From positions 1 through 64,000 of the forward strand of contig JAGGAB010000026.1 of assembly GCA_017889705.1 (NCBI GenBank): a DNA stretch of 64,000 nucleotides, written 5' to 3'. Origin of the DNA: Bacillota bacterium (GTDB lineage Bacteria > Bacillota > Negativicutes > Sporomusales > Sporomusaceae). Each line of letters begins with the position of its first letter. Within the stretch, counting starts at the first letter, position 1. The translations under genes were made by a program, and so were the position numbers. Positions 51,650 through 60,248 of the stretch are shown piece after piece. The notes under the pieces were generated by a model, which saw only the letters and a list, made by a program, of their open reading frames with translations, did not search any database and was not told the origin of the DNA.

Positions 51650-51775
51650 ATGGGAAAAGGTTCACCGAAATCCAGTTATAAAAATATCCAAAAGGCTACT
51701 AAAAGTTCTAAGTTTGCTATTGGCCGACAGGCGGAAAAAAATACAATATTTAACCGTAAAGAAAAGCAGAAGTGA
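51650..51775 (+). CDS. Small basic hypothetical protein (41 aa)
   Basis: An ATG with AAAGGAGGTCG ten bases upstream. The product GKGSPKSSYKNIQKATKSSK, then FAIGRQAEKNTIFNRKEKQK is strongly basic, without hydrophobic stretches; it could bind nucleic acid. A perfect terminator follows. The family is not recognised. Confidence 0.65.
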   Translation: MGKGSPKSSYKNIQKATKSSKFAIGRQAEKNTIFNRKEKQK

Positions 51776-51784
51776 CAGAATAGT

Positions 51785-51815
51785 AAACTTCAAGAGTAGT
51801 TAACTCTTGAAGTTT
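51785..51815 (+). terminator. Terminator of the 41-aa gene
   Basis: A 13-bp perfect stem AAACTTCAAGAGT with its complement, followed by T. Confidence 0.9.
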
Positions 51816-51970
51816 TTTGCTTAATATTATGTTTTATACAAAAAATAGTTGTGAATAAATGTATTTTCGTCATATTTTTGACACAAATCAAATGTATAAT
51901 ATGAGAAAGAAATCCGTAAATTTCCCTTAGTTTGATAAAACGACTATATCTGGTTGAAAAGAGGAATCCT

Positions 51971-52738
51971 ATGATAAAAAAAATTATCCCATTATATACT
52001 GCACTTATTATTATTTTTTCAGGCGTAACAGCTAATGCAGCGCCGGCATTAGAAAAAGAAATAATCAATGATTTAAAACAGTTTAATGGACAAGTTGGTG
52101 TATTTGCCAAAAACTTAAAAACGGAAAAAACAATAAAATATAACCAGGATACTATTTTCCCGACTGCCTCTACAAGTAAGCTTATTGTTGCTTTAGCTAC
52201 ATATAAATATCTTTATCCCAAAGCACCAACCTACAAACAGAATGAGTATGATCAAGACATTGACCTGATGATAAAAGTAAGTGATAATACTACATTTGAA
52301 GCATTGTTGAATGAGTTTGACACAACAAAAAAAGACGGGTTTGATAAAGTTGAGCGGGATTTACGCTTAAGTAAGACGGAAATCCATGATGAACAGGCGT
52401 TTAAAAAATACAGTTATCATAGTGTAACAACGCCTTATGAGATGTCAAAGGTTCTCGAGACCATATATAAGGAAAAATATATTGATAAAAAACAGGTACG
52501 GCGATTAAAGGATGATCTGGCCAACACCATCTTCCAGGATGAAATTCCCCGCTATATGCAAGTGCCGGTATTTCATAAAGTGGGTGAACTAGATGATGTG
52601 CTTTGTGATGTGGGTGTCATTCAGGACGGACATGATCCAATTTTAATCAGCTTTTACACCCGCACAGGTGATCATAGCTATTCCAGTGACTTTATTGCGA
52701 CTGTATCAGCAAAACTTTACAATGCATTGCGGAGATAA
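51971..52738 (+). CDS. Exported serine hydrolase, class A beta-lactamase-like
   Basis: A 255-residue secreted protein of the PBP/beta-lactamase fold. The signal peptide is IKKIIPLYTALIIIFSGVTA. Motif 1 SxxK is in FPTASTSKLIVALATYKYL, motif 2 SDN in MIKVSDNTTFEALLNEF, and motif 3 reads HKVGELDD, with KVG in place of KTG. The omega-loop Glu region of true class A enzymes is not clear. It may be a weak beta-lactamase or a D,D-peptidase-like enzyme. I start at ATG 51971, with AGAGGAATCC upstream, rather than 51932. Single gene with its own terminator. Confidence 0.82.
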   Translation: MIKKIIPLYTALIIIFSGVTANAAPALEKEIINDLKQFNGQVGVFAKNLKTEKTIKYNQDTIFPTASTSKLIVALATYKYLYPKAPTYKQNEYDQDIDLMIKVSDNTTFEALLNEFDTTKKDGFDKVERDLRLSKTEIHDEQAFKKYSYHSVTTPYEMSKVLETIYKEKYIDKKQVRRLKDDLANTIFQDEIPRYMQVPVFHKVGELDDVLCDVGVIQDGHDPILISFYTRTGDHSYSSDFIATVSAKLYNALRR

Positions 52739-52753
52739 TCAAAAGTAAGGGAT

Positions 52754-52807
52754 AAGGGACGATTCTTAGCTTGAATGCTTAAAAATTCAAGTCAAGAATC
52801 GTCCCTT
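52754..52807 (+). terminator. Terminator of the beta-lactamase-like gene
   Basis: Stem AAGGGACGATTCTT with its complement, plus an inner CTTGAAT/ATTCAAG stem. Confidence 0.9.
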
Positions 52808-52918
52808 TGTATCAGATGAATTTCTACCTGCCTAGTGATATAATAATGATATCGGCTTAGTGTGATTCCAAAAGGCCACGCCTAGCCTGCTCCCTTGTCC
52901 TTGAAAGGAGTAAAAAGT

Positions 52919-53434
52919 ATGAACAATACAGATATTCAAAATGTTGGACCAGCAGCCAAATATAAAATCAAAGAGCATCTTGTAAGAAATGTTTACCATG
53001 AATATCAGGAACAACAAACTCTTGGTCAGCGCATTGCTGACAACGTAGCAAGGGTAGTCGGCAGTTGGCCGTTTATTATTTGGCAAAGTATTGTGATTAC
53101 AATTTGGGTGGCAGTCAACGTATATCTGGTTTATATGAAAGTATTTGATCCTAGTTATTTTAACGCATGGGATCCGTATCCATTTATTCTACTTAACCTT
53201 GTGTTAAGTTTCCAGGCGGCTTATACAGGGCCGGTAGTGATGATGAGTCAAAATAGGCAAGCCGAAAAAGATCGATTAATGGCAGAACAAGATTACCAAA
53301 TTAATAAAAAAGCGGAAGAGGAAATTAAGGTTATAATGGCCCACTTGGTACATCAAGATGCGTTTATGGATAAGCTCATGGTCCGATTAGAAAAGCTGGG
53401 AAATGGTTATGAAAGTAAAGGTGGCGGGGAATAA
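52919..53434 (+). CDS. DUF1003 membrane protein
   Basis: A 171-residue protein of the DUF1003 family. A soluble N-terminal part (residues 1-40) leads into GQRIADNVARVVGSWPFIIW, then two membrane helices (QSIVITIWVAVNVYLVY; PFILLNLVLSFQAAYTGPVV) followed by the conserved MMSQNRQAEKDRLMAEQDYQ and a coiled-coil tail. Function is unknown. I start at ATG 52919, with GAAAGGAG upstream; the earlier in-frame start lacks a ribosome site. Confidence 0.88.
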   Translation: MNNTDIQNVGPAAKYKIKEHLVRNVYHEYQEQQTLGQRIADNVARVVGSWPFIIWQSIVITIWVAVNVYLVYMKVFDPSYFNAWDPYPFILLNLVLSFQAAYTGPVVMMSQNRQAEKDRLMAEQDYQINKKAEEEIKVIMAHLVHQDAFMDKLMVRLEKLGNGYESKGGGE

Positions 53435-53488
53435 GTGTCGAAAAGGCTGAAGCTATAAGTCCGGGCGGCTAATTCCCATAATAAATGA

Positions 53489-53580
53489 GACTACAATTCA
53501 GGCCGCATTAAACGCCATTTGAATTGTAGTCTTATTTGCATTTATGGCTAATGTTTAGGAATGGTAGAACCGTCGCACCG
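53489..53580 (+). repeat. R1 structured repeat, copy I (diverged, hairpin 2 degraded)
   Basis: Hairpin 1 is at 53489-53531 (GACTACAATTCAGGCCGC...GCCATTTGAATTGTAGTC). Downstream AGGAATGGTAGAACCG resembles the distal part of copy F. The rest of hairpin 2 is not recognisable. Confidence 0.72.
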
Positions 53581-53683
53581 TATCTTTCTAATACCGTGTA
53601 TGTAAAATCACTACTATGCAAAGCCTAAATCGGTAGGCAAAAAGAATTGTCCTTATTTTGTGCAACACATGCTGGGAGGAATA

Positions 53684-54369
53684 ATGTTGGCAAGTCTGTT
53701 AAATAATAAACCCCTGATAAATAAGAATTCGATATCGTTTGACTCTTATGAGAAAATGGCGGAGTATTATTTTAAATGTGTTGATACAAAACCATTTAAT
53801 GCGTATTATGAAAGACCGGCTACATTGTCATTGCTTCCCGGTGTTGCTGGGAAAACAGTACTAGATGCTGGCTGCGCGGCAGGCTGGTATAGCAAATGGT
53901 TGCGAGAAAAAGAATTGGTGAAAAGGCTGACATTAGAAGGGCTGATCTCAATGAACCCCTGAATTTCATAGAAAATAAATCACTAGATATTATTGTGTCA
54001 TCCTTAACCCTTCATTATATTAAAGACTGGAATCTTGTAATGTCTGAGTTTTATCGAGTATTAAAGGCAGAAGGAATTTTAGTTTTCTCTGTGCATCATC
54101 CATTTATGGACTTTACGTATTTTAACAGAGAAAATTACTTTTTAACGGAGATCATAGAAGACGAATGGGAAACTAATACAGGGAGAGTAAAAGTCCAATT
54201 TTATCGAAGGCCTTTATGTAAAATAATTTCACCTACAATAGAGGCGGGGTTTATAATTGAGAAATTAATAGAACCTATGCCGACAGAACAATTCAAGGAA
54301 TTACATCCCAAAGTATATGAAAGATTAACACGAAATCCTCAGTTTATTTTCTTGCGGGTAAGAAAATAG
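53684..54369 (+). pseudogene. SAM-dependent methyltransferase with internal deletion and frame change
   Basis: The first frame (from ATG 53684, GGGAGG upstream) gives SYEKMAEYYFKCVD and motif I LDAGCAAGWYSKWLREK, then drifts to a stop at 53962. A second frame continues from MVARKRIGEKADIRRADLNE through SLDIIVSSLTLHYIKDWNLV and YRVLKAEGILVFSVHHPF to the stop at 54369. Intact relatives have about 20 residues between motif I and MVAxAKKR, which include the acidic residue that binds the SAM ribose. The deletion removes them and shifts the frame. Enzyme activity is very unlikely. Confidence 0.82.
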
Positions 54370-54496
54370 TGAAATATAGTAGCTTTTATAATCGGAATTC
54401 ACGCAAATACTGCTAGTTTGTTATTCAGCTAGTAGGATTATTGTCTGCCTTGGAAGAATTATGAAATTTGAATAAATATACTGATGAGGGATTAGA

Positions 54497-54544
54497 ATGA
54501 GTATTAGGCCGGTAAGGAGATTTGATATAGAAAGGCGGCTATAA
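54497..54544 (+). CDS. Possible 15-aa leader peptide before merR
   Basis: An ATG with GAGGGATTAG upstream opens [14 protein letters not shown] and stops at TAA 54542-54544, overlapping the merR ATG by one base. It could couple translation of merR. This is a weak call based on position and ribosome site. Confidence 0.3.
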   Translation: MSIRPVRRFDIERRL

Positions 54545-55362
54545 TGAAAGAGATTTTTACTATTGGCGAAATGTCAAAACTGTTTTTAGTTAAAATAGAA
54601 ACCCTTAGGTACTATGATGAGATTGGATTATTAAAACCAGAGTACACTAATGAGCAGACCAAGTACCGTTATTATACGACGCAACAGTTTGAACGGCTAA
54701 ATTCAATTAAATACCTTCGTGCTTTAGGTGTTCCGATCAAGCACCTTCTCGAGTTTTGTAATTGTCGAGACATCAATACACTTGTGACCATGTTGGAGGA
54801 TCAAAAGTCCGAAATTGCCCGTAAGAAAAGGGAACTGGAGATAATTGAGAAAAAAATATCCCGGAGGATAGGGCAACTTGAGGATGCGATGAACACTCCG
54901 CTCGATATCATTACTGAAGAGCAGTTTCCTGAGTGGCGTGTTGCTTATCTGCGGCGTGAATATGAGCTGGGTGAAGATATTGAATATCCGGTTTCTGAAT
55001 TAGTTAAAAATTATGGTATTGATGGGGAGGTTTTCTTAGGTAAGATAGGTCTTTCCATATCGGCTTCAAACTTAAAAGCCAGTACATTCAACCGGTATTC
55101 CAGTATATTTATGATTTTGGAAGATGAAGATAGAATTACAGCGTCGGACACGAGCTTTCCTGCTCGGGAATATCTGCGAATCCGTTTTAAAGGCTCCCAT
55201 ATGGACGCAGCGAAATACTATAAAAAATTGCTTACATATATGAAAACACAGCACTATGAATTAATCGGTGACTCGATAGAAATTGCCCTGATTGATTATG
55301 GTATTACTAATGATATCGATAAGTATATAACTGAAATTTTATTACCGTTTGACCGCTTATGA
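54544..55362 (+). CDS. MerR family regulator with effector-binding domain (BmrR-like)
   Basis: A 272-residue regulator. The N-terminal MerR winged helix ([40 protein letters not shown], residues 5-45) is followed by a dimerisation coiled coil (about 75-115) and a C-terminal GyrI/BmrR-like effector domain with small-molecule pocket (about 125-270). It probably senses a hydrophobic or toxic compound. The promoter right after the gene has the 19-base spacer and dyad that MerR proteins untwist. This makes the dehydrogenase and AEC permease likely targets. Confidence 0.9.
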   Translation: MKEIFTIGEMSKLFLVKIETLRYYDEIGLLKPEYTNEQTKYRYYTTQQFERLNSIKYLRALGVPIKHLLEFCNCRDINTLVTMLEDQKSEIARKKRELEIIEKKISRRIGQLEDAMNTPLDIITEEQFPEWRVAYLRREYELGEDIEYPVSELVKNYGIDGEVFLGKIGLSISASNLKASTFNRYSSIFMILEDEDRITASDTSFPAREYLRIRFKGSHMDAAKYYKKLLTYMKTQHYELIGDSIEIALIDYGITNDIDKYITEILLPFDRL

Positions 55363-55385
55363 TTTTGTAAGCGGATATTTTTTTC

Positions 55386-55416
55386 TTGACCCTCTAGTTA
55401 CTTGAGAGTTTATACT
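55386..55416 (+). promoter_or_regulatory. MerR-type promoter and operator before the dehydrogenase gene
   Basis: TTGACC (55386-55391) and TATACT (55411-55416) are separated by 19 bases. The spacer holds the dyad CTCTAGT-T-ACTTGAG. This is the usual layout for MerR-family activation. Confidence 0.8.
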
Positions 55417-55449
55417 GTTGCTAAATTTAATTATGTAGGGGTGGAACGA

Positions 55450-56439
55450 GTGAAGATTTTAGTTATTGGCAATGAAGATCGGTATAAAAAGTATTTGCCT
55501 GACCCGGAGCTTGTAAAGCGGAATCGTGTAATATTCTGTCCATGTAAAGCGAGTGATGAAGAGTTAGTGCAAGCTGCTCAAGATGCAGATGCGATTATTA
55601 TTGATGCTATTGCCAAACTTCCCGGTAATGTCATCCGTCAAATGCCCAATCTTAAGATTATCCAGTCAGAAGGTGTTGGCTATAATGGTATTGATTGTCA
55701 GGCAGCAAAGGAAAAAGGAGTTTATGTTTGCAATTGTAAAGGGGCAAACGCAGGCGCTGTTGCCGAACAAGCCATTTTGCTTATGCTGGCTCTTCTGCGG
55801 AGTACCATAACCGGAGATAGACTGGAACGCGAAGGACGGCAAATAGAGATGAAAGAGCGTTTGATGGTTGAAGGTATAACAGAGCTTGGAGATTGCAAAA
55901 TTGGTTTTATTGGGTTTGGGGACATTGCGAAAGCCACTGCTAAACGCCTAATCCCCTTCGGATGTAAGCTTTATTATTATGACAAGTACAAAGCCTCTCA
56001 GGAACAAGAAACAGAGTACCATGTTTCTTTCATGGAATTGAATGAACTGATCTGTATTTGTGACATTGTCAGTCTGCATTGTCCGGCCACACCGGAAACA
56101 GCGGGAATGGTCAATGCTGAGTTTCTGGCGAAAATGAAACCAACTGCTTATTTGATTAATACTGCAAGAGGAGATATTGTGGACAATCAAGCCTTATATG
56201 ATGCCATTGTTATGGGGGGGATTCGCGGAGCTGGATTGGATACGGTATATCCGGAACCAACAACAAAGGATAATATTTTGCTGAATTTACCGGATGAATT
56301 CCAAGAACATATTGTTTTTTCGCCACATATCGGAGGGATAACGACAAGCTTTTTCCGGCGGGCTCATCTATTTAACTGGGGCAATATAGAAGCTGTCTTG
56401 AAGGGTGAGCGACCAAAGAATATTGTAAATGGACTATAG
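55450..56439 (+). CDS. D-2-hydroxyacid dehydrogenase family protein
   Basis: A 329-residue NAD(P)-dependent dehydrogenase of the D-isomer 2-hydroxyacid family. The nucleotide-binding loop is CKIGFIGFGDIAKATAKRLI. The catalytic Arg is in AYLINTARGDIVDNQALYDA, the Glu in LDTVYPEPTTKDN and the His in VFSPHIGGITTSFFRRAH. The start is GTG 55450, preceded by GTAGGGGTGG. The substrate cannot be stated. It sits directly behind a MerR-type promoter and before an AEC permease, so it may reduce an acid that the permease then moves. Confidence 0.88.
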   Translation: MKILVIGNEDRYKKYLPDPELVKRNRVIFCPCKASDEELVQAAQDADAIIIDAIAKLPGNVIRQMPNLKIIQSEGVGYNGIDCQAAKEKGVYVCNCKGANAGAVAEQAILLMLALLRSTITGDRLEREGRQIEMKERLMVEGITELGDCKIGFIGFGDIAKATAKRLIPFGCKLYYYDKYKASQEQETEYHVSFMELNELICICDIVSLHCPATPETAGMVNAEFLAKMKPTAYLINTARGDIVDNQALYDAIVMGGIRGAGLDTVYPEPTTKDNILLNLPDEFQEHIVFSPHIGGITTSFFRRAHLFNWGNIEAVLKGERPKNIVNGL

Positions 56440-56497
56440 AATTATGACAGGTTGCATGTTGAGGTAGTTGGTTTGACTTTGTATAAAGGAGCAGTTT

Positions 56498-57439
56498 ATG
56501 GATTCCTTTTATCTTGTACTTAGACAATTAGAAATTTTTACACTTATAATCTTTATTGGGATTATTGGAATAAAGACAAAAGCATTACAGGAGAAAAATC
56601 TGGGTGATTTATCGAAACTGATAATGCGCTTAATTCTACCTATTATGATCTTTCATAAATCAATAAATGGTGCGACTCGGAGCGATATGCTCCTTTGTTT
56701 TAGTGAGGTTATACTATCTGCCATTTTCATGTATGCCATGCTATTCTTAACCGGACTTGCTCTGAAACGAATATTTTCGTTGCAGGGAGATTACGGACGT
56801 GTTTTTCATGCCTCAACTATGTTTGGTAATGTAGGATTTATCGGGATTCCATTAATTCTGGGTGTTTTGCCGGAACGTGGAATGCTATATATGGCTCTTT
56901 TTAGTATTATTGATCAGGTATTGCTTTGGAGTATTGGTGTCCAGCTGACTTTGCCCCAGAACAAACTTGCGAACAGCTCTTTGAGGGATAATCTCAAAAA
57001 CATAGTAAATCCGGCAATGCTGGCGATAGTTGCGGCAATTGTTTTCATTTTGATGGAATGGAGGCTGCCTGGCATAGTAAATAATGCGCTTGGAGTTGTT
57101 GGTGATATGACAACCCCGCTATCGCTCATTTACATTGGGGGAACTTTTTGTTTTTATGATGTACGGAGATTCATCGCGAAAATAGAGTACTATGCGATAG
57201 TGGTCATAAAAATGATCGCCATTCCGTTAGTGGTATTTTCGGTATTGCGCTTTTTCCATGTCCAACCGGAAATCGTTACATTCATTACTATGCTTACGGG
57301 AATGCCAAGTATGTCGGCCATTGCTATGTTGGCTCGAATTAACGAGTCTAATGAAGAATGTGCAATTGGCGCTATTATGATTACTACTATGCTGTGCTTG
57401 GTTACATTGCCGCTGGTTGCTTATTTGACAAGTTATTGA
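56498..57439 (+). CDS. AEC family transporter (auxin efflux carrier-like)
   Basis: A 313-residue inner-membrane protein of the AEC family with about ten hydrophobic helices. Landmarks are LIMRLILPIMIFHKSINGAT, STMFGNVGFIGIPLILGVLP, NPAMLAIVAAIVFIL and MTTPLSLIYIGGTFCFYDVR. Bacterial members transport malate, malonate or other small carboxylates, often by efflux. AAAGGAGC precedes the ATG. It lies 58 bases after the dehydrogenase gene in the same MerR-controlled unit. Confidence 0.92.
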   Translation: MDSFYLVLRQLEIFTLIIFIGIIGIKTKALQEKNLGDLSKLIMRLILPIMIFHKSINGATRSDMLLCFSEVILSAIFMYAMLFLTGLALKRIFSLQGDYGRVFHASTMFGNVGFIGIPLILGVLPERGMLYMALFSIIDQVLLWSIGVQLTLPQNKLANSSLRDNLKNIVNPAMLAIVAAIVFILMEWRLPGIVNNALGVVGDMTTPLSLIYIGGTFCFYDVRRFIAKIEYYAIVVIKMIAIPLVVFSVLRFFHVQPEIVTFITMLTGMPSMSAIAMLARINESNEECAIGAIMITTMLCLVTLPLVAYLTSY

Positions 57440-57482
57440 TTAATTGTCAGTGAAAAATAAAAACCATTTCTATTAGCGTTTG

Positions 57483-58178
57483 CTAGGTTGTACCCAGCAA
57501 CTCTAATAGAAATGGCACAAATCCGGGGGCGATAAGGGTTGTAATAATGCCTGCGAATATCATTGCCAGACTGGCAATGGCGGTTTCCCTTTTTCCATAT
57601 TCCTGTGCTTTGGCAGTACCTGTTCCGTGAGCAGCCACACCAAGGATTAATCCTTTGGTGATGGGGCTGACATGTTTTAGCCAGCGGAAAACCACAGGGC
57701 TAAGTATACTGCCGGTAATGCCTGTGAAAATTACAAAGGCAGCTGTCAGTGGCGGGATGCCGCCAAGCTGTCTGGACACATCAATAGCAAGCGGCGTGGT
57801 AATCGAACGGGGGGCAAGACTCTCCATCAGCTGCGGATCTAAATGTAATGCCTTTGCCAGCAGTAGTGAGGATACCATGGCAAAAACCGCACCGCAAACA
57901 ATGCTAACGGCAAATTCCGGCAAATAGATCCGTAGAATTCTTCTGTATTTATATAATGGCACAGCCAGCGCTACCGTTGCCGGCTGTAGCATGTAACTTA
58001 ACCAAGAGGCGCCGGGATCATACAAATCATAGGAAATGTGAAATAGCTTCAAGCCGGCAATTAGAAGAAGTGGGCAACTAAGTAGTGGCAGCAGAAACAC
58101 AGAGGAATAACGGTGATAAAAATGCTGTACCAGCTTATAGAGTATAACTGTTATCAAGATACTTAGCAATGTAAACAT
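57483..58178 (-). CDS. lrgB: LrgB/CidB family membrane protein
   Basis: A 231-residue integral-membrane protein of the LrgB/CidB family. SWLSYMLQPATVALAVPLYK, SLAPRSITTPLAIDVSRQLG, LTAAFVIFTGITGSILSPVV and HGTGTAKAQEYGKRETAIAS are the family's conserved regions. The LrgAB system is thought to act as a pyruvate carrier and/or in control of murein hydrolase activity. It begins 3 bases after the lrgA stop codon, so the two are coupled. The LysR gene upstream is the likely regulator. Confidence 0.92.
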   Translation of the reverse strand: MFTLLSILITVILYKLVQHFYHRYSSVFLLPLLSCPLLLIAGLKLFHISYDLYDPGASWLSYMLQPATVALAVPLYKYRRILRIYLPEFAVSIVCGAVFAMVSSLLLAKALHLDPQLMESLAPRSITTPLAIDVSRQLGGIPPLTAAFVIFTGITGSILSPVVFRWLKHVSPITKGLILGVAAHGTGTAKAQEYGKRETAIASLAMIFAGIITTLIAPGFVPFLLELLGTT

Positions 58179-58181
58179 GGA

Positions 58182-58571
58182 TTATCTCCTTTCTCGATAG
58201 CGCATGAGTGTTTCGGTTATAATCCCTACCACCAGCATAACGCCAAGTGTGCCAATGGTAATAATCAAAAAGAAAGATAATCCGTTTTGTTTCAGCAGCG
58301 GCTCAAATTGCATAACACCAACTGCGGAGGGAATAAAAAAAAGAACCAGTTCGGCAATTAATAGGCTGGCACCGGTCTCAATCCAGCGAAGCGGTAAAAT
58401 TCGTAATTCCAGGGCAATAAACAAAAAGGCAATACCCAGGATGTTTCCCGGTATGCCCCAGGCCAGGTGCCGGGCAATGAGATTGCCCAGCCAGGCGATG
58501 ACTACTAAAAAACTTATTTGGGCAACAATTTTCAGAAGCTGCTTGGCCTTTGCCAGCAATAACGGCGACAC
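58182..58571 (-). CDS. lrgA: CidA/LrgA family membrane protein
   Basis: A 129-residue four-helix membrane protein: ISFLVVIAWLGNLIARHLAW, GIPGNILGIAFLFIALELRI, TGASLLIAELVLFFIPSAVG and a last helix ending VGIITETLMRYRERR, as in the CidA/LrgA holin-like family. I choose the GTG at 58569-58571 because it gives the usual length; the open frame extends upstream, but that part overlaps the 52-aa gene and would not be hydrophobic. It starts 10 bases after the stop of the 52-aa gene, so coupling may replace a ribosome site. Confidence 0.85.
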   Translation of the reverse strand: MSPLLLAKAKQLLKIVAQISFLVVIAWLGNLIARHLAWGIPGNILGIAFLFIALELRILPLRWIETGASLLIAELVLFFIPSAVGVMQFEPLLKQNGLSFFLIITIGTLGVMLVVGIITETLMRYRERR

Positions 58572-58581
58572 TGTAGTTATA

Positions 58582-58740
58582 TTAAGAGGGAACAGCAACT
58601 TCCCAGAACCATTTTTCCCGGGTAATATCACGCATAATAACTTTTTCCGCATTAGCGGTGTTGGCGGCGTCATATTTCTTTGTTTCAGATTGCTCCTGAG
58701 TATTTATAGGGCCCATAACAGTTGTGGTTGCAGTGCTCAT
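58582..58740 (-). CDS. Small hypothetical protein (52 aa) leading the lrgAB operon
   Basis: An ATG with the strong ribosome site AAAGGAGGCTAAC upstream. The product starts STATTTVMGPINTQEQSETK and ends DITREKWFWEVAVPS; it is soluble and polar with a Trp-rich end. It lies directly before lrgA with a 10-base gap and is clearly in the same operon. I do not recognise it. It might be a regulatory leader peptide, since its stop is very near the lrgA start. Confidence 0.65.
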   Translation of the reverse strand: MSTATTTVMGPINTQEQSETKKYDAANTANAEKVIMRDITREKWFWEVAVPS

Positions 58741-58900
58741 ATAGTTAGCCTCCTTTAAAGTACGCACAATTTCTTGTGTGTCTTTATTGTACTGGCGTCG
58801 CTCGTGTAAGTGAAATAGATGTTGCGCATAGGCCTATTCTCGTTGAGAATAAGTCACTATAATTCTGAGCAGTGTGAAAATTATTGAAGGCAATGAAAAA

Positions 58901-58921
58901 AGAGACTGCACAAGCAGTCTC
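58901..58921 (-). terminator. Terminator of the LysR gene
   Basis: AGAGACTGC/GCAGTCTC stem overlapping the LysR stop codon. On the minus strand it is followed by T-rich sequence, separating LysR from the lrgAB promoter region. Confidence 0.8.
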
Positions 58922-59843
58922 ATTCTTTAGTTGCAACAATATCAATATCCATATCTTTAAAACCGGAAAAAGTACGGGCAAACTCAATCCACTGACGGGC
59001 GGCATGCGGAAGATAGCGGCCTTTTTTCCAGATAACTCCGAGTTGCAAGTAAATCGGTCTTCCAGACAAGGGTCTGCTGACTACCTGACTGCTATCCAAT
59101 TTACGGGAGATGCGGGTTGGCAACAGGACAATTCCCACATTGGCAGCGACGATTTGAATCATAAATTCTAACTGTGAAGTTTCAAACATGATTTTGGGAT
59201 CAAAGCTTTCTAAGCGGCAACGTTCAATAATCTGGTCATGCAGTCGGAAATCTCTGCTGTATAATACAAAAGACTCTGACGCCAAATCAGATATAGCAAC
59301 TGTTGATTTGCCTGCCAAAGCATGTTCAGGATGCATGACCACTTCCAACGAATCACGTGTAAGCCAAAACATCTCATACAATTCCTCATTGGTAACCGGT
59401 GCCGATACGATACCGATATCCAGTTCGCCGTCCTGAATAGCCTTTTCAATCGTTTTGGAACCAAACTCAAACAACTGTAATTCAATATTAGGATGTTCTT
59501 TCTTGAAAACGCCCAGAACTTGTGAGAACATAGTTACACTAGTAATCGGTGGAAAACCTATGCGGATTTTACCCGACTTGTCTGACAGCAAACCATCGAT
59601 GTTAGTAGTAAGGTTATCAAACAACGCAACAATTTGTTGGGCTTGCTCCAAAAAGGCAATGCCGGCATCAGTTAGTTCCACATGCTTGGTATCACGATAG
59701 AACAATTCAATATTCATTTGCGCTTCGATTTCTTTGATCATTTTACTAATTGACGGTTGGGATATATGAATCTGCTCGGCTGCTTTGGTGAAATTACCGC
59801 AGCGGGCCACTGCCATAAAACACTCCAAATGTCTGATTTCCAT
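58920..59843 (-). CDS. LysR family regulator (CidR-like position)
   Basis: A 307-residue LysR regulator. The N-terminal helix-turn-helix (IRHLECFMAVARCGNFTKAA, IHISQPSISKMIKEIEAQMN) is followed by a PBP2 effector domain (about 90-300) with IRIGFPPITSVTMFSQVLGV. It precedes the lrgAB operon in the same direction, an arrangement like cidR-cidAB in staphylococci and bacilli, where the regulator responds to weak acids such as acetate or pyruvate. Its role here is inferred from position. Confidence 0.9.
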   Translation of the reverse strand: MEIRHLECFMAVARCGNFTKAAEQIHISQPSISKMIKEIEAQMNIELFYRDTKHVELTDAGIAFLEQAQQIVALFDNLTTNIDGLLSDKSGKIRIGFPPITSVTMFSQVLGVFKKEHPNIELQLFEFGSKTIEKAIQDGELDIGIVSAPVTNEELYEMFWLTRDSLEVVMHPEHALAGKSTVAISDLASESFVLYSRDFRLHDQIIERCRLESFDPKIMFETSQLEFMIQIVAANVGIVLLPTRISRKLDSSQVVSRPLSGRPIYLQLGVIWKKGRYLPHAARQWIEFARTFSGFKDMDIDIVATKE

Positions 59844-60185
59844 AATTAATGCTCCTTATTTTGCACGGACAGCGCGCTTTATAGCTTGGTAAACTTCATA
59901 TGCAGAAAATAAATGTGAATAGTATATTTTAGCTAGGTTAACTAGATCGTGTCAATGGAAAAGAAACGATTGTTTTAAAAAAACTTAAAGAAACTGGCGG
60001 AATATCAGTTAGATAAATTGTAATAACAACCGGGATTACTTCCTAATGTAGTAGCTAAAGCATAGGAGACGCTAGAACTTTTCCTTCGTATATCCTACCT
60101 GCTCTCCGTACCCAATCCCAGGTCGGCTTACCTATCACGAAAGTATTGTTACATTAAAAAAAGTTTAGTCAAATCTAAAAAGTGC
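59844..60185. other. Intergenic stretch between LysR and the ABC transporter operon
   Basis: About 340 bases without a gene. A short region near 60060-60140 is GC-richer and could pair with itself (CCTACCTG, CCAGGTCGG), but I recognise no RNA family there. Confidence 0.4.
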
Positions 60186-60214
60186 TTGCTATAAATTTCA
60201 TATACTGCTATAAT
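60186..60214 (+). promoter_or_regulatory. Promoter of the ABC transporter operon
   Basis: TTGCTA (60186-60191) and TATAAT (60209-60214) with a 17-base spacer. The transcript would carry a leader of about 175 bases. Confidence 0.72.
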
Positions 60215-60248
60215 TCAACCAACAGTATATGATACTTATGGCAAAGAC

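Noticed and set aside
7177-53580. R1 repeats as ordinary transcription terminators only
   Set aside because: Several copies have a second hairpin, lie upstream of genes, and lack a T run, so termination alone does not explain them, though copies G and H could terminate.
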